A stretch of DNA of 64,000 nt from DSWT01 sp035415725 (GTDB taxonomy: Bacteria; Chloroflexota; Anaerolineae; B4-G1; SLSP01), in the NCBI GenBank assembly GCA_035415725.1, contig DAOOGN010000003.1, positions 1-64,000 on the forward strand, read 5' to 3'. The position numbers and the translations under genes were made by a program. Within the stretch, counting starts at the first letter, position 1; each line of letters starts with the position of its first letter. Shown one piece after another: positions 33,380 to 43,200 of the stretch. The notes below the pieces were generated by a model that did no database searches, was not told where the DNA came from, and saw nothing but the letters and a program-made list of their open reading frames with translations.

Positions 33380-35582
33380 AATGCGTAAAGACCTGCTCAT
33401 CCTCATCGTCGCCTTCGTCATCGTCGCCACGGCCTGGAACATCCTGGTACCCCCTTACGAAAACCTGGACGAAGTCGAACACGCCGAGGTTGTGCGCTAC
33501 ATCGCGGCCACAGGACGACTGCCGGTCCACGGAGAGGCCGAGGCAGCAGGGTATCACGTCCGGCAAGAAGCCTCGCAACCGCCGCTGTACCACCTGCTGG
33601 CGGCGAGCTGGTCGCGTCTGTGGGGTCTGCCCAACACTCCGCACCATCCCCAGGCAGTGCCCGGCAACGTCATCGCCTGTGGCATGACGGGCACCTTTTA
33701 TAACAAAGCCACCTGGGTACGCGCCGTGGATCAGGAATGGCAGGGCAGTCGCCTGACCCTCCACGTCTTGCGCCTTTTCTCCACGCTCTTGCAGACGGCG
33801 ACCGTCGCCGGGGTGTGGATGCTGGCACGCCGAATTTTTCGCTCCGGGCCAACACCGTGGCTCGCGGCGGGGTTCGTCGCCTTCAATCCGCAGTTCCTGC
33901 TCGTCGCCTCCGGCGTGAACAACGACAACGCCGTGACCCCGCTGGCAACCTGGGGCCTTGTCCTGGCCTGCGATCTGTGGGACCAAGGACCCACGTACCG
34001 TCGCGTACTTCTGTTCGGCGTCATCAGCGGGCTGGCGGCGTTGAGCAAGTTGAGCGGTCTGGGACTGATCGGGCTGGGCGGACTGGCACTGCTGCTCTAC
34101 GGCTGGCAACACAAAATGCCGCTGCGCCGCATCCTCGGCTGGGGATGCCTGATGGGTTTACCGGCGCTCATCCTCGTCGCGCCGTGGCTGATACGCAACC
34201 TGCGGCTCTACGGCGACTTGACGGCGCTGGCGCCGATGCTAGAAGAGGTCGGGCGGCGCACGTATCCCATCACATGGAGTGAAGCCGTCCCCATGTGGCT
34301 TTCCTATTGGGGACAGATGCCGTGCGCTTTCTACCCGCGCGCAGTGTACTGGCCTTACCTCCTGGCTATGGCGGGCGGACTGCCCGGCGTCATCACAGGA
34401 TGGCGACGATTCGACCGGCGCCAGAAAATGGCGTTGACCCTGTCCGCCGTCTGGTTCACGGTCATCACACTGGCGTGGCTGCGCTGGAACAGCATCACCC
34501 CGGCGACGGGTGGGCGACTGCTCTTCCCGGCCATCGCGGCGCCGGCACTCCTTATGGCCGCCGGGTGGCGCGTGCTGATTCCGCGCGCCTCATGGATCCT
34601 CACGCGATTGGGGGCTGCGGCTTTGCCCCTCTGGTCCGGCGTCGCTTTGTGTGCCGGACCGGTGCTGCTCTTCGCCCCGCCGGCGCAACTCTCTGCGACC
34701 ACGCCCGTCCCCAACGCCATCACGGCAACCTTTGGCGATGCTCTGCTCTTGCGCGGCTACGAAATTCGCGTCGTCCAGAAGCGCCTGGCCTGTATTTTGG
34801 CCTCGACGGACTACTGCCGTCCCGCCCTGGACGTCACCCTGTACTGGCAGGCCACCCGGCCGCTGGCCGAAAATCTCACCATGGCGCTGCAACTCGTCTC
34901 GCCCGTGCCCGGCGATACCGGTTTGCGCCTCAACTATCACCACTGGCCCGCCCGCGGCAACCTTCCCACCAACGCCTGGCCGGTCGAGAGAGTCATCCGC
35001 GATCATTACGTCCTGCCGATCCCCGCAGGCGACGCTCCCACGCAGGCCTGGACGGTGCACGTCGCCCTCATCAACGACGCGACCGACACACGCCTGCCCG
35101 TCTCCAGCGATGGCAATCCAATTGGCGACGCCGTGCGCCTCGTCACACTGCGTATTCCGGGGGCGTCACCGGATATCGAAGCCTGGGGGAATCCAGCGAC
35201 ACCGGTACAATTCGGCACTGCCATCCGCCTGATAGACGCCCGTATTGAGGAAACGCACGCCGGCTATCGCGTTGCGCTGTGGTGGGAAAGTCAGACTACG
35301 CCCGCCGTGGATTACACCGTCTTCGTCCACGCCTACGCCGCCACAGGCGAACTGCTGACTACCGGCGATAGTCCGCCCCAGAACGGGCACTTCCCCACCG
35401 GCCTGTGGCAGCCCGGCGACCGCATTCTGGATGTCCACAGCCTGTCACTGCCGACGGGTAGCACGCCGGAACGCATCGCCGTCGGCCTGTACCATCCGCT
35501 CACCGGCGAACGGCTGATGGCGACCTTCAACGGAGCGCCGCTCGCCGACAACGCCGTCATCATCTGGCAGGCACAGCCGTGA
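33372..35582 (+). CDS. Membrane glycosyltransferase-like protein (GT39/DUF2142 type) 1
   Basis: 736 residues. An N-terminal helix and the extracytoplasmic motif PPYENLDEVEHAEVVRYIA, with paired acidic residues after the first helix, match polyprenol-phosphate-sugar-dependent GT-C glycosyltransferases. About ten hydrophobic helices follow up to residue 460. The last 270 residues are two beta-rich domains, each with the pattern W..P...V..HY/H..P and YTVFVHAY. The ATG at 33372 overlaps the esterase stop. It should transfer a lipid-linked sugar outside the membrane to protein or glycan; donor and target are unknown. The gene overlaps its paralogue downstream. Confidence 0.72.
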   Translation: MSEMRKDLLILIVAFVIVATAWNILVPPYENLDEVEHAEVVRYIAATGRLPVHGEAEAAGYHVRQEASQPPLYHLLAASWSRLWGLPNTPHHPQAVPGNVIACGMTGTFYNKATWVRAVDQEWQGSRLTLHVLRLFSTLLQTATVAGVWMLARRIFRSGPTPWLAAGFVAFNPQFLLVASGVNNDNAVTPLATWGLVLACDLWDQGPTYRRVLLFGVISGLAALSKLSGLGLIGLGGLALLLYGWQHKMPLRRILGWGCLMGLPALILVAPWLIRNLRLYGDLTALAPMLEEVGRRTYPITWSEAVPMWLSYWGQMPCAFYPRAVYWPYLLAMAGGLPGVITGWRRFDRRQKMALTLSAVWFTVITLAWLRWNSITPATGGRLLFPAIAAPALLMAAGWRVLIPRASWILTRLGAAALPLWSGVALCAGPVLLFAPPAQLSATTPVPNAITATFGDALLLRGYEIRVVQKRLACILASTDYCRPALDVTLYWQATRPLAENLTMALQLVSPVPGDTGLRLNYHHWPARGNLPTNAWPVERVIRDHYVLPIPAGDAPTQAWTVHVALINDATDTRLPVSSDGNPIGDAVRLVTLRIPGASPDIEAWGNPATPVQFGTAIRLIDARIEETHAGYRVALWWESQTTPAVDYTVFVHAYAATGELLTTGDSPPQNGHFPTGLWQPGDRILDVHSLSLPTGSTPERIAVGLYHPLTGERLMATFNGAPLADNAVIIWQAQP

Positions 35583-37954
35583 AATACAAGCCGCTCCTCC
35601 TTCTCCTGCTCACCTTCACCCTGCTGGTGTTGATGCACAATGCCAGCACGCCCATCTTCGAGGCTCCGGATGAAGTCTGGCATCACGCCTACGTGCGTTG
35701 GCTTGCGCAGGGGCATGGCTTGCCGGCGATGGACGACGACGCGAGCGGCGCTTACCAGGAAGTGGCCCAGCCGCCGCTCTATTACGCCGTCGCCGCACTA
35801 CTCAACGTCCCTTTCAAAAACGTGGACCTGCACGATTGGCTCTGGGGCAATCCGGGATTCAGCTATCAGGCGCCGGGCACGCTCGCCGACAACAAAAATA
35901 TGCTCATTCACACGGCGCGCGAAGCATGGCCGTGGCCGGAAGCCGTGTTGAGCATCCACGTCACGCGCCTGGCCTCGCTGTTCTTCGGCCTGTTGACGGT
36001 GCTGGCGACGTGGGGTCTGGGATACGAGACATTCGGGAACCAAAAAGGCGCGCGGATTGCCGCGATGCTGGTCGCCTTCCACCCGCAATTCGTCTTCATG
36101 GGCAGCGTCATCAGCAACGACAGCGCGGCGGCGGCGCTCTCGACGGCCACGTTGTGGGCCGTCGCCCGCACCTGGCGGCAGGGGGTCACACTGCGGCGGG
36201 TCGTCGTGTGCGGCGTGCTGACCGGCCTGGCCGCGCTCACCAAGACCAGCGCCATCCTGCTCCTGCCGCTAGGCGGACTGGCGCTGCTGGGGGCGGCGGC
36301 GCGCCGGCCGGCGGATCAAAAGGCACGCTATGCCCCCGGCGTGTATGGAGCCGTCTTCGGCGTCGTCGCCCTCCTGGTCGGCGGATGGTGGTACGGGCGC
36401 AACGGCATCCTCTACGGCGACCTGTTGGGCATCTCCAACCATGCCAACACCCCCTGGGGACGCCCGACGCCGGCTACATGGCTCGATTTACTGCCGGAGA
36501 TACCGCGTCTGGTGTACTCCTTCTGGGCAGCTTACGGCTGGGGGCATGTGACGTGGCCGGCGTGGGTCTATGGGGTGCTGACGGTGGGCAGTCTGGTCCT
36601 GCTCGGGCGCAGTGTGTGGAACGGCGTCCAGATGGCACGGCGCGCGGGCAAGGCCGACACGACACCCACCACGGTGGTCATCCTCGCGCTGGCGCTGGTA
36701 TGGTGCGGTGGCATCCTCGCGGCCTTACTGCAATGGATGCGCCAGGTGGAAGCTCCGCATGGCCGACTGCTCTTCCCGGCCATCGGTGCGTGGGCACTGC
36801 TCTTGACCAACAGCTTCAGGAAGCAGAAGGCAGAATTTGCGCCCCTGCGCCCCGGTGCACGTTTACCGCTTCTGCTCTTCCTCTTTTTTATGTTTACGCT
36901 CACAGCGCTGGCGCCGGGGGCGCGCCTTGTGGCGACGTTTGCCCCGCCGCGGTTGTACGCGCCGGACGCCGTGCTGAAGGGTCTGCAAGAGACTACGATT
37001 GACTATGGGCGGCAGGCGCGGCTCCTGGGGGTCACCGTGGACACCGAGCGCGCTGCGCCGGGGGACACGTTCACGGTCACAGCGTGCTGGGAAGCCCTCG
37101 TGCCACTGTCACAGGATTACACCGTCTTCGTCCACCTCATCGGGCCGCAGAACAGCCGCGTCGCCGAGCGCCACACCTATCCCGGCCTGGGACGCTTCCC
37201 CACCTCACTGTGGCCCGTGGGACGCGCTTTTTGCGATCACTATCGCATTCCTATCGCTCCGTGGGCCGAAGGGCCGCTGCTTTACCGATTGGAAGTGGGG
37301 TTGTTCGCTGCGGAAACGGGGGAGCGCCTGCACGCTACGCTGGCCGATGGCCGGGCGCACGAACCGCCGCTCGTCGGCGCCGTCAGCGTCGTCCCTGCCA
37401 ACATGCCGGCCCTCCTGCCGACCTTCCCCTTGACCGCCACCTTCGATGCGCCGCTGGCACTGCAGGGATATGACGGGCCGGGCACCGCAGTGCCGGGAGA
37501 AACGATTTCCATTACCCTGCACTGGGAAGCCCTGGACACGCCCACCGACGATTTCACCGCTTTCGTGCATCTGTGGCGTCCGGGAGACCCCGCGCCGCTG
37601 GCCCAACACGACAGTCCGCCGCGCCAGGGCTGGTATCCCACCACGGTCTGGCGCGCCGGCGACCGGGTCACGGATACCCATCCCCTCGCCATCCCCGCCG
37701 CTCTGCCGCCGGGCGAGTATCCCATGTGGGCAGGGTGGTACCGCACGGCGGATGGCGTCCGTCTGGCCGCGGACGGCCCTGACGGCCACTATCCCTACGA
37801 TCTTGTGCCGCTGGGCACCCTGCGGATCGACAGCCATTTTGACAATTCCGGCAGCCGGCCTATCATGACCCCCAGGGCGTTGTGGGGTGCGGCTTACCCG
37901 CTTCCCGGTTCAACGCATGTATTCACTTTGGTTCTCTGGGACTTTGCGTGGTGA
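35579..37954 (+). CDS. Membrane glycosyltransferase-like protein (GT39/DUF2142 type) 2
   Basis: 791 residues, a paralogue of the preceding gene: first helix MKYKPLLLLLLTFTLLVLM, then STPIFEAPDEVWHHAYVRW (the acidic pair of GT-C enzymes, close to DUF2142 FxxPDExxH), multiple helices to about residue 450, and the same two C-terminal beta domains (YTVFVHLIGP, FTAFVHLWRP). It starts with GTG that overlaps the previous stop (GTGA), indicating tight coupling. Paired copies suggest sequential transfer steps or different donors. Confidence 0.72.
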   Translation: MKYKPLLLLLLTFTLLVLMHNASTPIFEAPDEVWHHAYVRWLAQGHGLPAMDDDASGAYQEVAQPPLYYAVAALLNVPFKNVDLHDWLWGNPGFSYQAPGTLADNKNMLIHTAREAWPWPEAVLSIHVTRLASLFFGLLTVLATWGLGYETFGNQKGARIAAMLVAFHPQFVFMGSVISNDSAAAALSTATLWAVARTWRQGVTLRRVVVCGVLTGLAALTKTSAILLLPLGGLALLGAAARRPADQKARYAPGVYGAVFGVVALLVGGWWYGRNGILYGDLLGISNHANTPWGRPTPATWLDLLPEIPRLVYSFWAAYGWGHVTWPAWVYGVLTVGSLVLLGRSVWNGVQMARRAGKADTTPTTVVILALALVWCGGILAALLQWMRQVEAPHGRLLFPAIGAWALLLTNSFRKQKAEFAPLRPGARLPLLLFLFFMFTLTALAPGARLVATFAPPRLYAPDAVLKGLQETTIDYGRQARLLGVTVDTERAAPGDTFTVTACWEALVPLSQDYTVFVHLIGPQNSRVAERHTYPGLGRFPTSLWPVGRAFCDHYRIPIAPWAEGPLLYRLEVGLFAAETGERLHATLADGRAHEPPLVGAVSVVPANMPALLPTFPLTATFDAPLALQGYDGPGTAVPGETISITLHWEALDTPTDDFTAFVHLWRPGDPAPLAQHDSPPRQGWYPTTVWRAGDRVTDTHPLAIPAALPPGEYPMWAGWYRTADGVRLAADGPDGHYPYDLVPLGTLRIDSHFDNSGSRPIMTPRALWGAAYPLPGSTHVFTLVLWDFAW

Positions 37955-37962
37955 TGGAAAGT

Positions 37963-38027
37963 GGTTTTTGCCACGGATGACACTGATTTTCTATACTTTG
38001 TGTGTCAATCCGTGGCCGGTTTTTTTT
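37963..38027. repeat. Dispersed 70-bp repeat, copy 2, with possible promoter
   Basis: This is the reverse complement of the element at 22957-23030 with scattered substitutions. Within it TTGCCA (37968-37973) and TATACT (37992-37997) with an 18-nt spacer could form a promoter for the rubrerythrin gene at 38080. Confidence 0.7.
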
Positions 38028-38079
38028 GTTTCGACCCCACAAAATCCTGAAGAACCTTCACTTTTAGGAGGGACAAACG

Positions 38080-38589
38080 ATGAAAACTATTGATGATCTC
38101 CATGCCGCTTTTGCCGGTGAATCACAGGCCAACCGCAAATACCTGGCTTTCGCTCAAAAAGCCGAGCGCGAGGGCTACCCCCAGATAGCCAAACTCTTCC
38201 GCGCCGTCGCCGCCGCCGAGACCGTCCACGCGCACAACCACTTGCGCGCGCTGGGCGAGATCAAGTCCACGGCGGAGAACTTGCAGACCGCCATCGCCGG
38301 GGAGCATTACGAGGTCAATGACATGTATCCCGAATTTCTCGCCGACGCCCAGGCCGAAGGGCATACCGCCGCGGAACGCTCCTTCAATTGGGCCTTGCAA
38401 GTGGAAAAAATCCACGAGCAGCTCTATCAAGCCGCGCTGGAAAATCTGGGCGCAGCCGGACAGGAAGGCGAAACCAAGGTCGAGTATTGGATCTGCCAGA
38501 CGTGTGGACATACCCACGTCGGCCCCCGGCCCCCCGACAAATGCCCTGTGTGCGGAGCGAAGGGATCGGGCTATCTGCACATCGAGTAG
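38080..38589 (+). CDS. Rubrerythrin
   Basis: 169 residues. The four-helix diiron domain carries Glu14, Glu47 and His50 (AAAETVHAHNH) and further glutamates near 78 and 110. The C-terminal rubredoxin-like domain binds iron through Cys139, Cys142, Cys155 and Cys158 (CQTCG, CPVCG). Rubrerythrin reduces hydrogen peroxide in anaerobes and microaerophiles. GGAGG precedes the ATG. The gene is monocistronic, ending before a strong hairpin. Confidence 0.95.
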   Translation: MKTIDDLHAAFAGESQANRKYLAFAQKAEREGYPQIAKLFRAVAAAETVHAHNHLRALGEIKSTAENLQTAIAGEHYEVNDMYPEFLADAQAEGHTAAERSFNWALQVEKIHEQLYQAALENLGAAGQEGETKVEYWICQTCGHTHVGPRPPDKCPVCGAKGSGYLHIE

Positions 38590-38673
38590 GGTGCGCCTAC
38601 ACATTTTTGAGTTCCCCACCCCGGAGCTCCTTAGGCACAACCCATTCTGATTCTTCTTCATTGGAAGACGACA

Positions 38674-38708
38674 AGCGCCCTATAGTACACACATTACTAT
38701 AGGGCGCT
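38674..38708. terminator. Bidirectional terminator, rubrerythrin/VOC
   Basis: AGCGCCCTATAGT (38674-38686) pairs perfectly with 38696-38708 around a 9-nt loop; three more base pairs follow after a mismatch. It lies between convergent genes. There is no long T-run. Confidence 0.7.
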
Positions 38709-38742
38709 CGTCATTCATTATGACCTGCCACTCAAGGAATCT

Positions 38743-39153
38743 CTATAAACCTTCTTCGGTCGTTACGTTACCTATAACATTGCCCTCGGCATCCGTCTTT
38801 AATAACCCTTTGCTCGTGTCTAGTAGCACGAGTTCATTTCCCCACGGATCGTGAACTACCACACAACGACCTATCTGAATATCAAACGGCGGTATCACCA
38901 CTTTTCCGCCCGCTTCCTCAATCCGAATAGCCGCGTCATCAGCACACGCAACCTTCAAGTCAATTTCAGGGCCTTGCGGTTCGGTATGAAGAACGATCTC
39001 TGTCTCATCATCGGGCATTCGCAGCCCGACCGCTTGTTTTGTTCGCCAAATTAGCTCAAGTCCCAGTTGGTCACGATAAAACGAAAGGCCAGACTCAAGG
39101 CTTTCAACGTAAAGGCGCACACAATCGACATTTTTTATGAGCGGTTTAGTCAT
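38743..39153 (-). CDS. VOC (glyoxalase/bleomycin resistance) family protein
   Basis: 136 residues from ATG 39151-39153. Two beta-alpha-beta-beta-beta units of the vicinal oxygen chelate fold are visible: DCVRLYVESLESGLSFYRDQLGLEL and PPFDIQIGRCVVVHDPWGNELVLLD. Metal-ligand positions are not all conserved, and substrate is unknown. GC content is visibly lower than in neighbours. It lies 25 bp downstream of the frameshifted cyclase and is probably cotranscribed. Confidence 0.75.
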   Translation of the reverse strand: MTKPLIKNVDCVRLYVESLESGLSFYRDQLGLELIWRTKQAVGLRMPDDETEIVLHTEPQGPEIDLKVACADDAAIRIEEAGGKVVIPPFDIQIGRCVVVHDPWGNELVLLDTSKGLLKTDAEGNVIGNVTTEEGL

Positions 39154-39178
39154 TTCTGCAGAATCTCCTATCTCCCTT

Positions 39179-39717
39179 CTACTCCACGACTTCCCATACT
39201 CGCAACGGCTCATCCTGCCACTTCACTCTGACATCGGGCAATGAGCATGTTTCATACGCCAACCTCACTTCAGCATGCACTCGTTCTGTGATGGCTATGC
39301 CCCTATGATGCCCAATCGTGGCCACACGATTGACTTCTTCGCCGAATATGTCCCTTTGCCTTAACGACCTGTGTCCAAATATTCCCGTCACGACCTCCCC
39401 CGAACCGATGCCTATCTCAAGTTCGGTATCAGCCGACAGACCGTTTTTTGTAACCATATCAGAGAAAGCTCTTCGCAGTTCCAACGAGCACGCCACCGTC
39501 TCGTTCTCGCAACCAGTGGGGAATATGCACAGCATGGCGTCCCCCAGGTATTTCACAATCTCACCCTTATGGGCAACGATGATGTCCCTAGCCCTTCATA
39601 CATCGCTTGCACAAAGCCGTGGGAATTCTCGCCCAACACCTTGAAGGCAATCGAGAAGTTGTGAACGTCCATAAACACGATCACCCGGTTTTCTGTTGTG
39701 ATTCCCAGAATTGCCAT
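39179..39717 (-). pseudogene. Class III adenylate/guanylate cyclase domain with frameshift
   Basis: Two minus-strand frames join into one cyclase homology domain. Frame one starts at ATG 39715-39717 (MAILGITTENRVIVFMDVHNFS, split; first metal Asp in MDVHNF) and runs to QAMYEGL. After one missing base near 39587-39594 the second frame continues RDIIVAHKGEIVKYLGDAM (second metal Asp) through IGIGSGEV, DIFGEEVNRVA to TAG 39179. The sum is about 180 residues, a stand-alone catalytic domain. Either it is a pseudogene or the base is a sequencing error; a programmed shift is less likely. GGGGAAG precedes the start. Confidence 0.75.
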
Positions 39718-39891
39718 CGCTTCTTCCCCTCTACGTAATCCTTTGAAATGTATTCATCATTGAAAACCTGCCTTTCTGCCAGCTCACACAGCAGTAAAAG
39801 CAAGTCGAATCCATCCGATAAATCTCACCACAACCAGGGCCCTGATTGTGCGTACTATGTATGAGACACATCCAGTCTAAGGAGGAACATT

Positions 39892-40113
39892 ATGGCAAAG
39901 AAAAAACGCACCCCGTGGTTCTTATGGCCGTTCGTGGCGCTGTGGGATCTCATCAGTTGGATTCTGCAACTGACCGGACGGCTTGTGGCCATCATCTTGG
40001 GGCTGGTCTTCATGATCATCGGTGTGCTGTTGACTGTGACGTTAATCGGAGCCATTGTCGGCATTCCACTCATCATCTTTGGGTTTCTGCTGCTGATCCG
40101 CAGTCTATTCTAA
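39892..40113 (+). CDS. Small hydrophobic membrane protein
   Basis: 73 residues with a basic N terminus (MAKKKRTP) and two long hydrophobic segments (about 10-30 and 31-70) rich in Ile/Leu/Gly. AAGGAGG at ideal spacing precedes the ATG, which supports expression. I recognise no family. A REP palindrome follows and probably serves as terminator. Confidence 0.65.
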   Translation: MAKKKRTPWFLWPFVALWDLISWILQLTGRLVAIILGLVFMIIGVLLTVTLIGAIVGIPLIIFGFLLLIRSLF

Positions 40114-40145
40114 AATAGCGGTTTTGAGTCGCTGCAGGGACATGC

Positions 40146-40190
40146 CCGTGGGTAGAGCGAATGGGCCATTCGCCCTACCCACGGTGTTTT
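40146..40190 (+). terminator. REP-like palindrome acting as terminator, copy 2
   Basis: CCGTGGGTAGAGCGAATGG and GCCATTCGCCCTACCCACGG form a 19-bp stem with a single A/C mismatch, followed by TGTTTT. It is homologous to the palindromes at 32555 and 46752 and lies between convergent genes. Confidence 0.65.
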
Positions 40191-40209
40191 ATGGTTGTGA
40201 GGTGCGGTC

Positions 40210-43200
40210 TCAGGAGTTGCGCAGCACGACCGGCAGGAAGACGTCGTTGAGCACACTGCCGACCGTGAATTCGCCGGTCAGCGGACCGTAGGCGGTCTCA
40301 TCCTCGCGCACGATGCGCGCCTGCGCCGCATAGACGCCGCCGGCGCTCGCCCCTACCTCCCAGGTGAACTCGAAGACGTGCACGTCACCTGCCACTGCCA
40401 CGTCCGTCTGGGACGGCAAGTCCGCCGCTACACCGCCTTCAGCATCGTAGAGCATCAGGTGCGCGGTGACTGTGACCGGCCTGGCAAGGTAGTTGGTAAA
40501 GGTCACACGGAAGGTCGCCGTGTCACTCATCGCCAGCGTTGCCGTCGGGACTTCCAACGCGGTCAGCGCGCCGCCCACGACATCCACGCGGGTCGTCGCC
40601 AACCCCATGAGCACATCGCCTTGCCACAGCGCCAGCCGCAGGTCATAAGCGCCCTCCGGCAGCGTCCCATCCCACCCCACTTCAATGGCTTGCTGACCAT
40701 CCGAGGGAACCGAGAACGGTCCATCATCCTGCCAGCCCATCTCGTGGCCTTCGGCATCCAGCAGCGTCAGCGTGGAGGTGACCGTCAGCAAGTCGTCCGT
40801 GACGTTTTCCAGCAGCGCCGTCACGCTGATCGGCGCGCCGGGGATCACCGTTTCGGCCAGGGGGGTAACATTCGAAACTGCCAGCGCCACCGGCGCCTCG
40901 TAGACCACCTCGATCACCATCTGCGAGCAGAAGCGCGTCGCGTTGCTCGTGGGGTTGTGTTGAATGGGGAAAAGCGTGAAGAGCAGGCGGTTCTCCTGGG
41001 GTTGCCAGCGGAGCCGGTCGGCGTCGGCGGGGTAGAAAGTGTTGATGTCGGTGGTGGTGGTGAAGGTGGTGCCGCCTTCCGACCACGGCTCTGCGACGAT
41101 GATGGGCACTTCGTAGACCGCAACGTCTTTGCACGTCGTCGAAATCAACGTCGCGCTCTGCAACGTCGCGCTGATGGGCAGCGTGAGGGTGTAGCCCTTC
41201 ACGTAGGGCAACAGCGGCAAGGCCGGCGCGATGGCCTTGTCCCCGCCGGGGATAGAGAGCACGTCGTAGATCACGCCACCAGTCACCACCTGCGTCGCTT
41301 CATACCCGGCGATATCTACCGTGATCGTGCGCGTGTAGCGGTTCGTCTCCGCCGGCGCGATATTCCCCGCCTCAACCCGCACTGCCGACCGCTGACTGCC
41401 CAAAGCCGCAAGCGGCTCGTTCACTGCTGCCTGTTGCATTCCCCCTGGATAATCCAGCCGCTGCCAGGGCACGCCGTAGAGGTTGAACTCGGTCACGGTC
41501 TTGCGATCCAGGGCATCGCCGCTGGTCGCGCTGGTACCGGGGTTGTATTGGCCGAAGGGATAGACGTCCTTGGCCCGCAGCAGCGCGTCGCCGATGGTAC
41601 GGCTTGCAGTTCCGGCGGGGAGGAATTCGTCGAAGAAGTGTTGGAGAAGTTTCTCGCCCCACGTCGCGTGGCACAGGCTGCCCGGTGAACCGTAGCTAAA
41701 CCCGGTCGCGCCGATGTAAGCACGCCCGCCCTCATGAACCACATCATAGACCATGTTATCGTCCACGCCTCCACGTCCACCGATAGCGGGCACGGGCAAA
41801 CCGCCGTGACAGCCGACGATGAAGGTCAATGGATGATCGTTGTCAAAACGAAAGTAGCCACAGCCTGCGCCAGAGCACGTGTCGTCGGGTGTGAAGCTGT
41901 TTTCTGGAATGGTGGCCGAGTTATAGCTGTTGTGTCCGCCGATGAAGAAGAGGTCCATCCCGCTGTTCGCCGCGGCGCGGAAGCCGCTAATCCAGGCCGC
42001 ATTGAACGGCGCCAGCACGTCCACGGTATGCGGCGTCTCGGCATCATTGTACACGCCAAAACCGCGCGCCGCCAGACGCGCCGGCACGTTGATCACATCG
42101 GCGATGGCGCCACTGCCACAACTGGGATTGCTGTATCCTAGCTCCCAGCCGTCCACACTCGCCATCACCGCCCGCCAGGTGCCGCCGTCGGTCGCCAGGC
42201 TGTTGTTGAGCAGATAACGCATGTCCTCCGCCGTCGCGCCCACCAGGCGGCCGACCGCCAGTTCCAGATCACCCAGGCGCCAATCGGTGCCGCCCCACAG
42301 ATCGCCATAAGGATTGTCGGTGAGAATGTAGTCATGATCCGTCGCGTGAATCTGGGGGTTGGTCGCCGACGTCACCGACCAACCGGCTTCATCGTTGAAC
42401 GGATCATTGTAACGGTAGAACGGCAGCACATCGTCATCCCCGACGAGAAGCAAGTAGTAAGGGGAGAAAGTCATGCCGACGGTGGTGGAGAAGGGGAAAT
42501 GATAGGACCACGTCTCTGTGCCATCTTCCACCCAATCCTCGAGGAGATCGTCCAACTCGTTAGCCACGGCGTTAGCCGTGTCCTCGCTGGCGTAGTTGAC
42601 AGTGGTATTGTTCCAGTCGCGGATGGTAGAAGCGTAAAGATCGGCGTTGTAGATGACTCCCAGCGGCTGATCGTTGTACGGCGCGCCTTGGGCCACATTG
42701 TACACCTGCGCCAGCAGGTCGGTCGCGTTATAGTCGGCGTAGTTGTCGTACAGTTGGGTCCGGTTGGTCACGATGAGCGCCTCAGCCGTGCTGACCAGGC
42801 GCAGATCGGCATCCGAGAAGCTGCCCATCACCCAGTAACCCGCCCGCTGCACGCGGCTTTGCAAGGTGAGCATCTGCGGGGAGAGGGTGTTGGGAATGCG
42901 GAAGCGCCACACCACTTGCTGGCGGTAGGGGCAGAACCACCAGTAACACCCGCGGGTCAGGTTCGTCGTCACCTGGTACTCCCCGCCGCCCAGAGAGGTC
43001 GAAGTTGCCGCCGTCGGCGCCGTGCCGTAGGTGCTGCGCACCCACGTGTTGACCGGCACGCCGAGCACATCGCCGGGGACGGTGAGGATCACATTGACGT
43101 TCGAGGACGCCGCGGCGACAGAAGTCGAGACGTAAGCCACGACATCCACGTAGTTGTAAGCGGTCTGGCCGGTGTTATCGCCGATCAGTTTGTTGACCAC

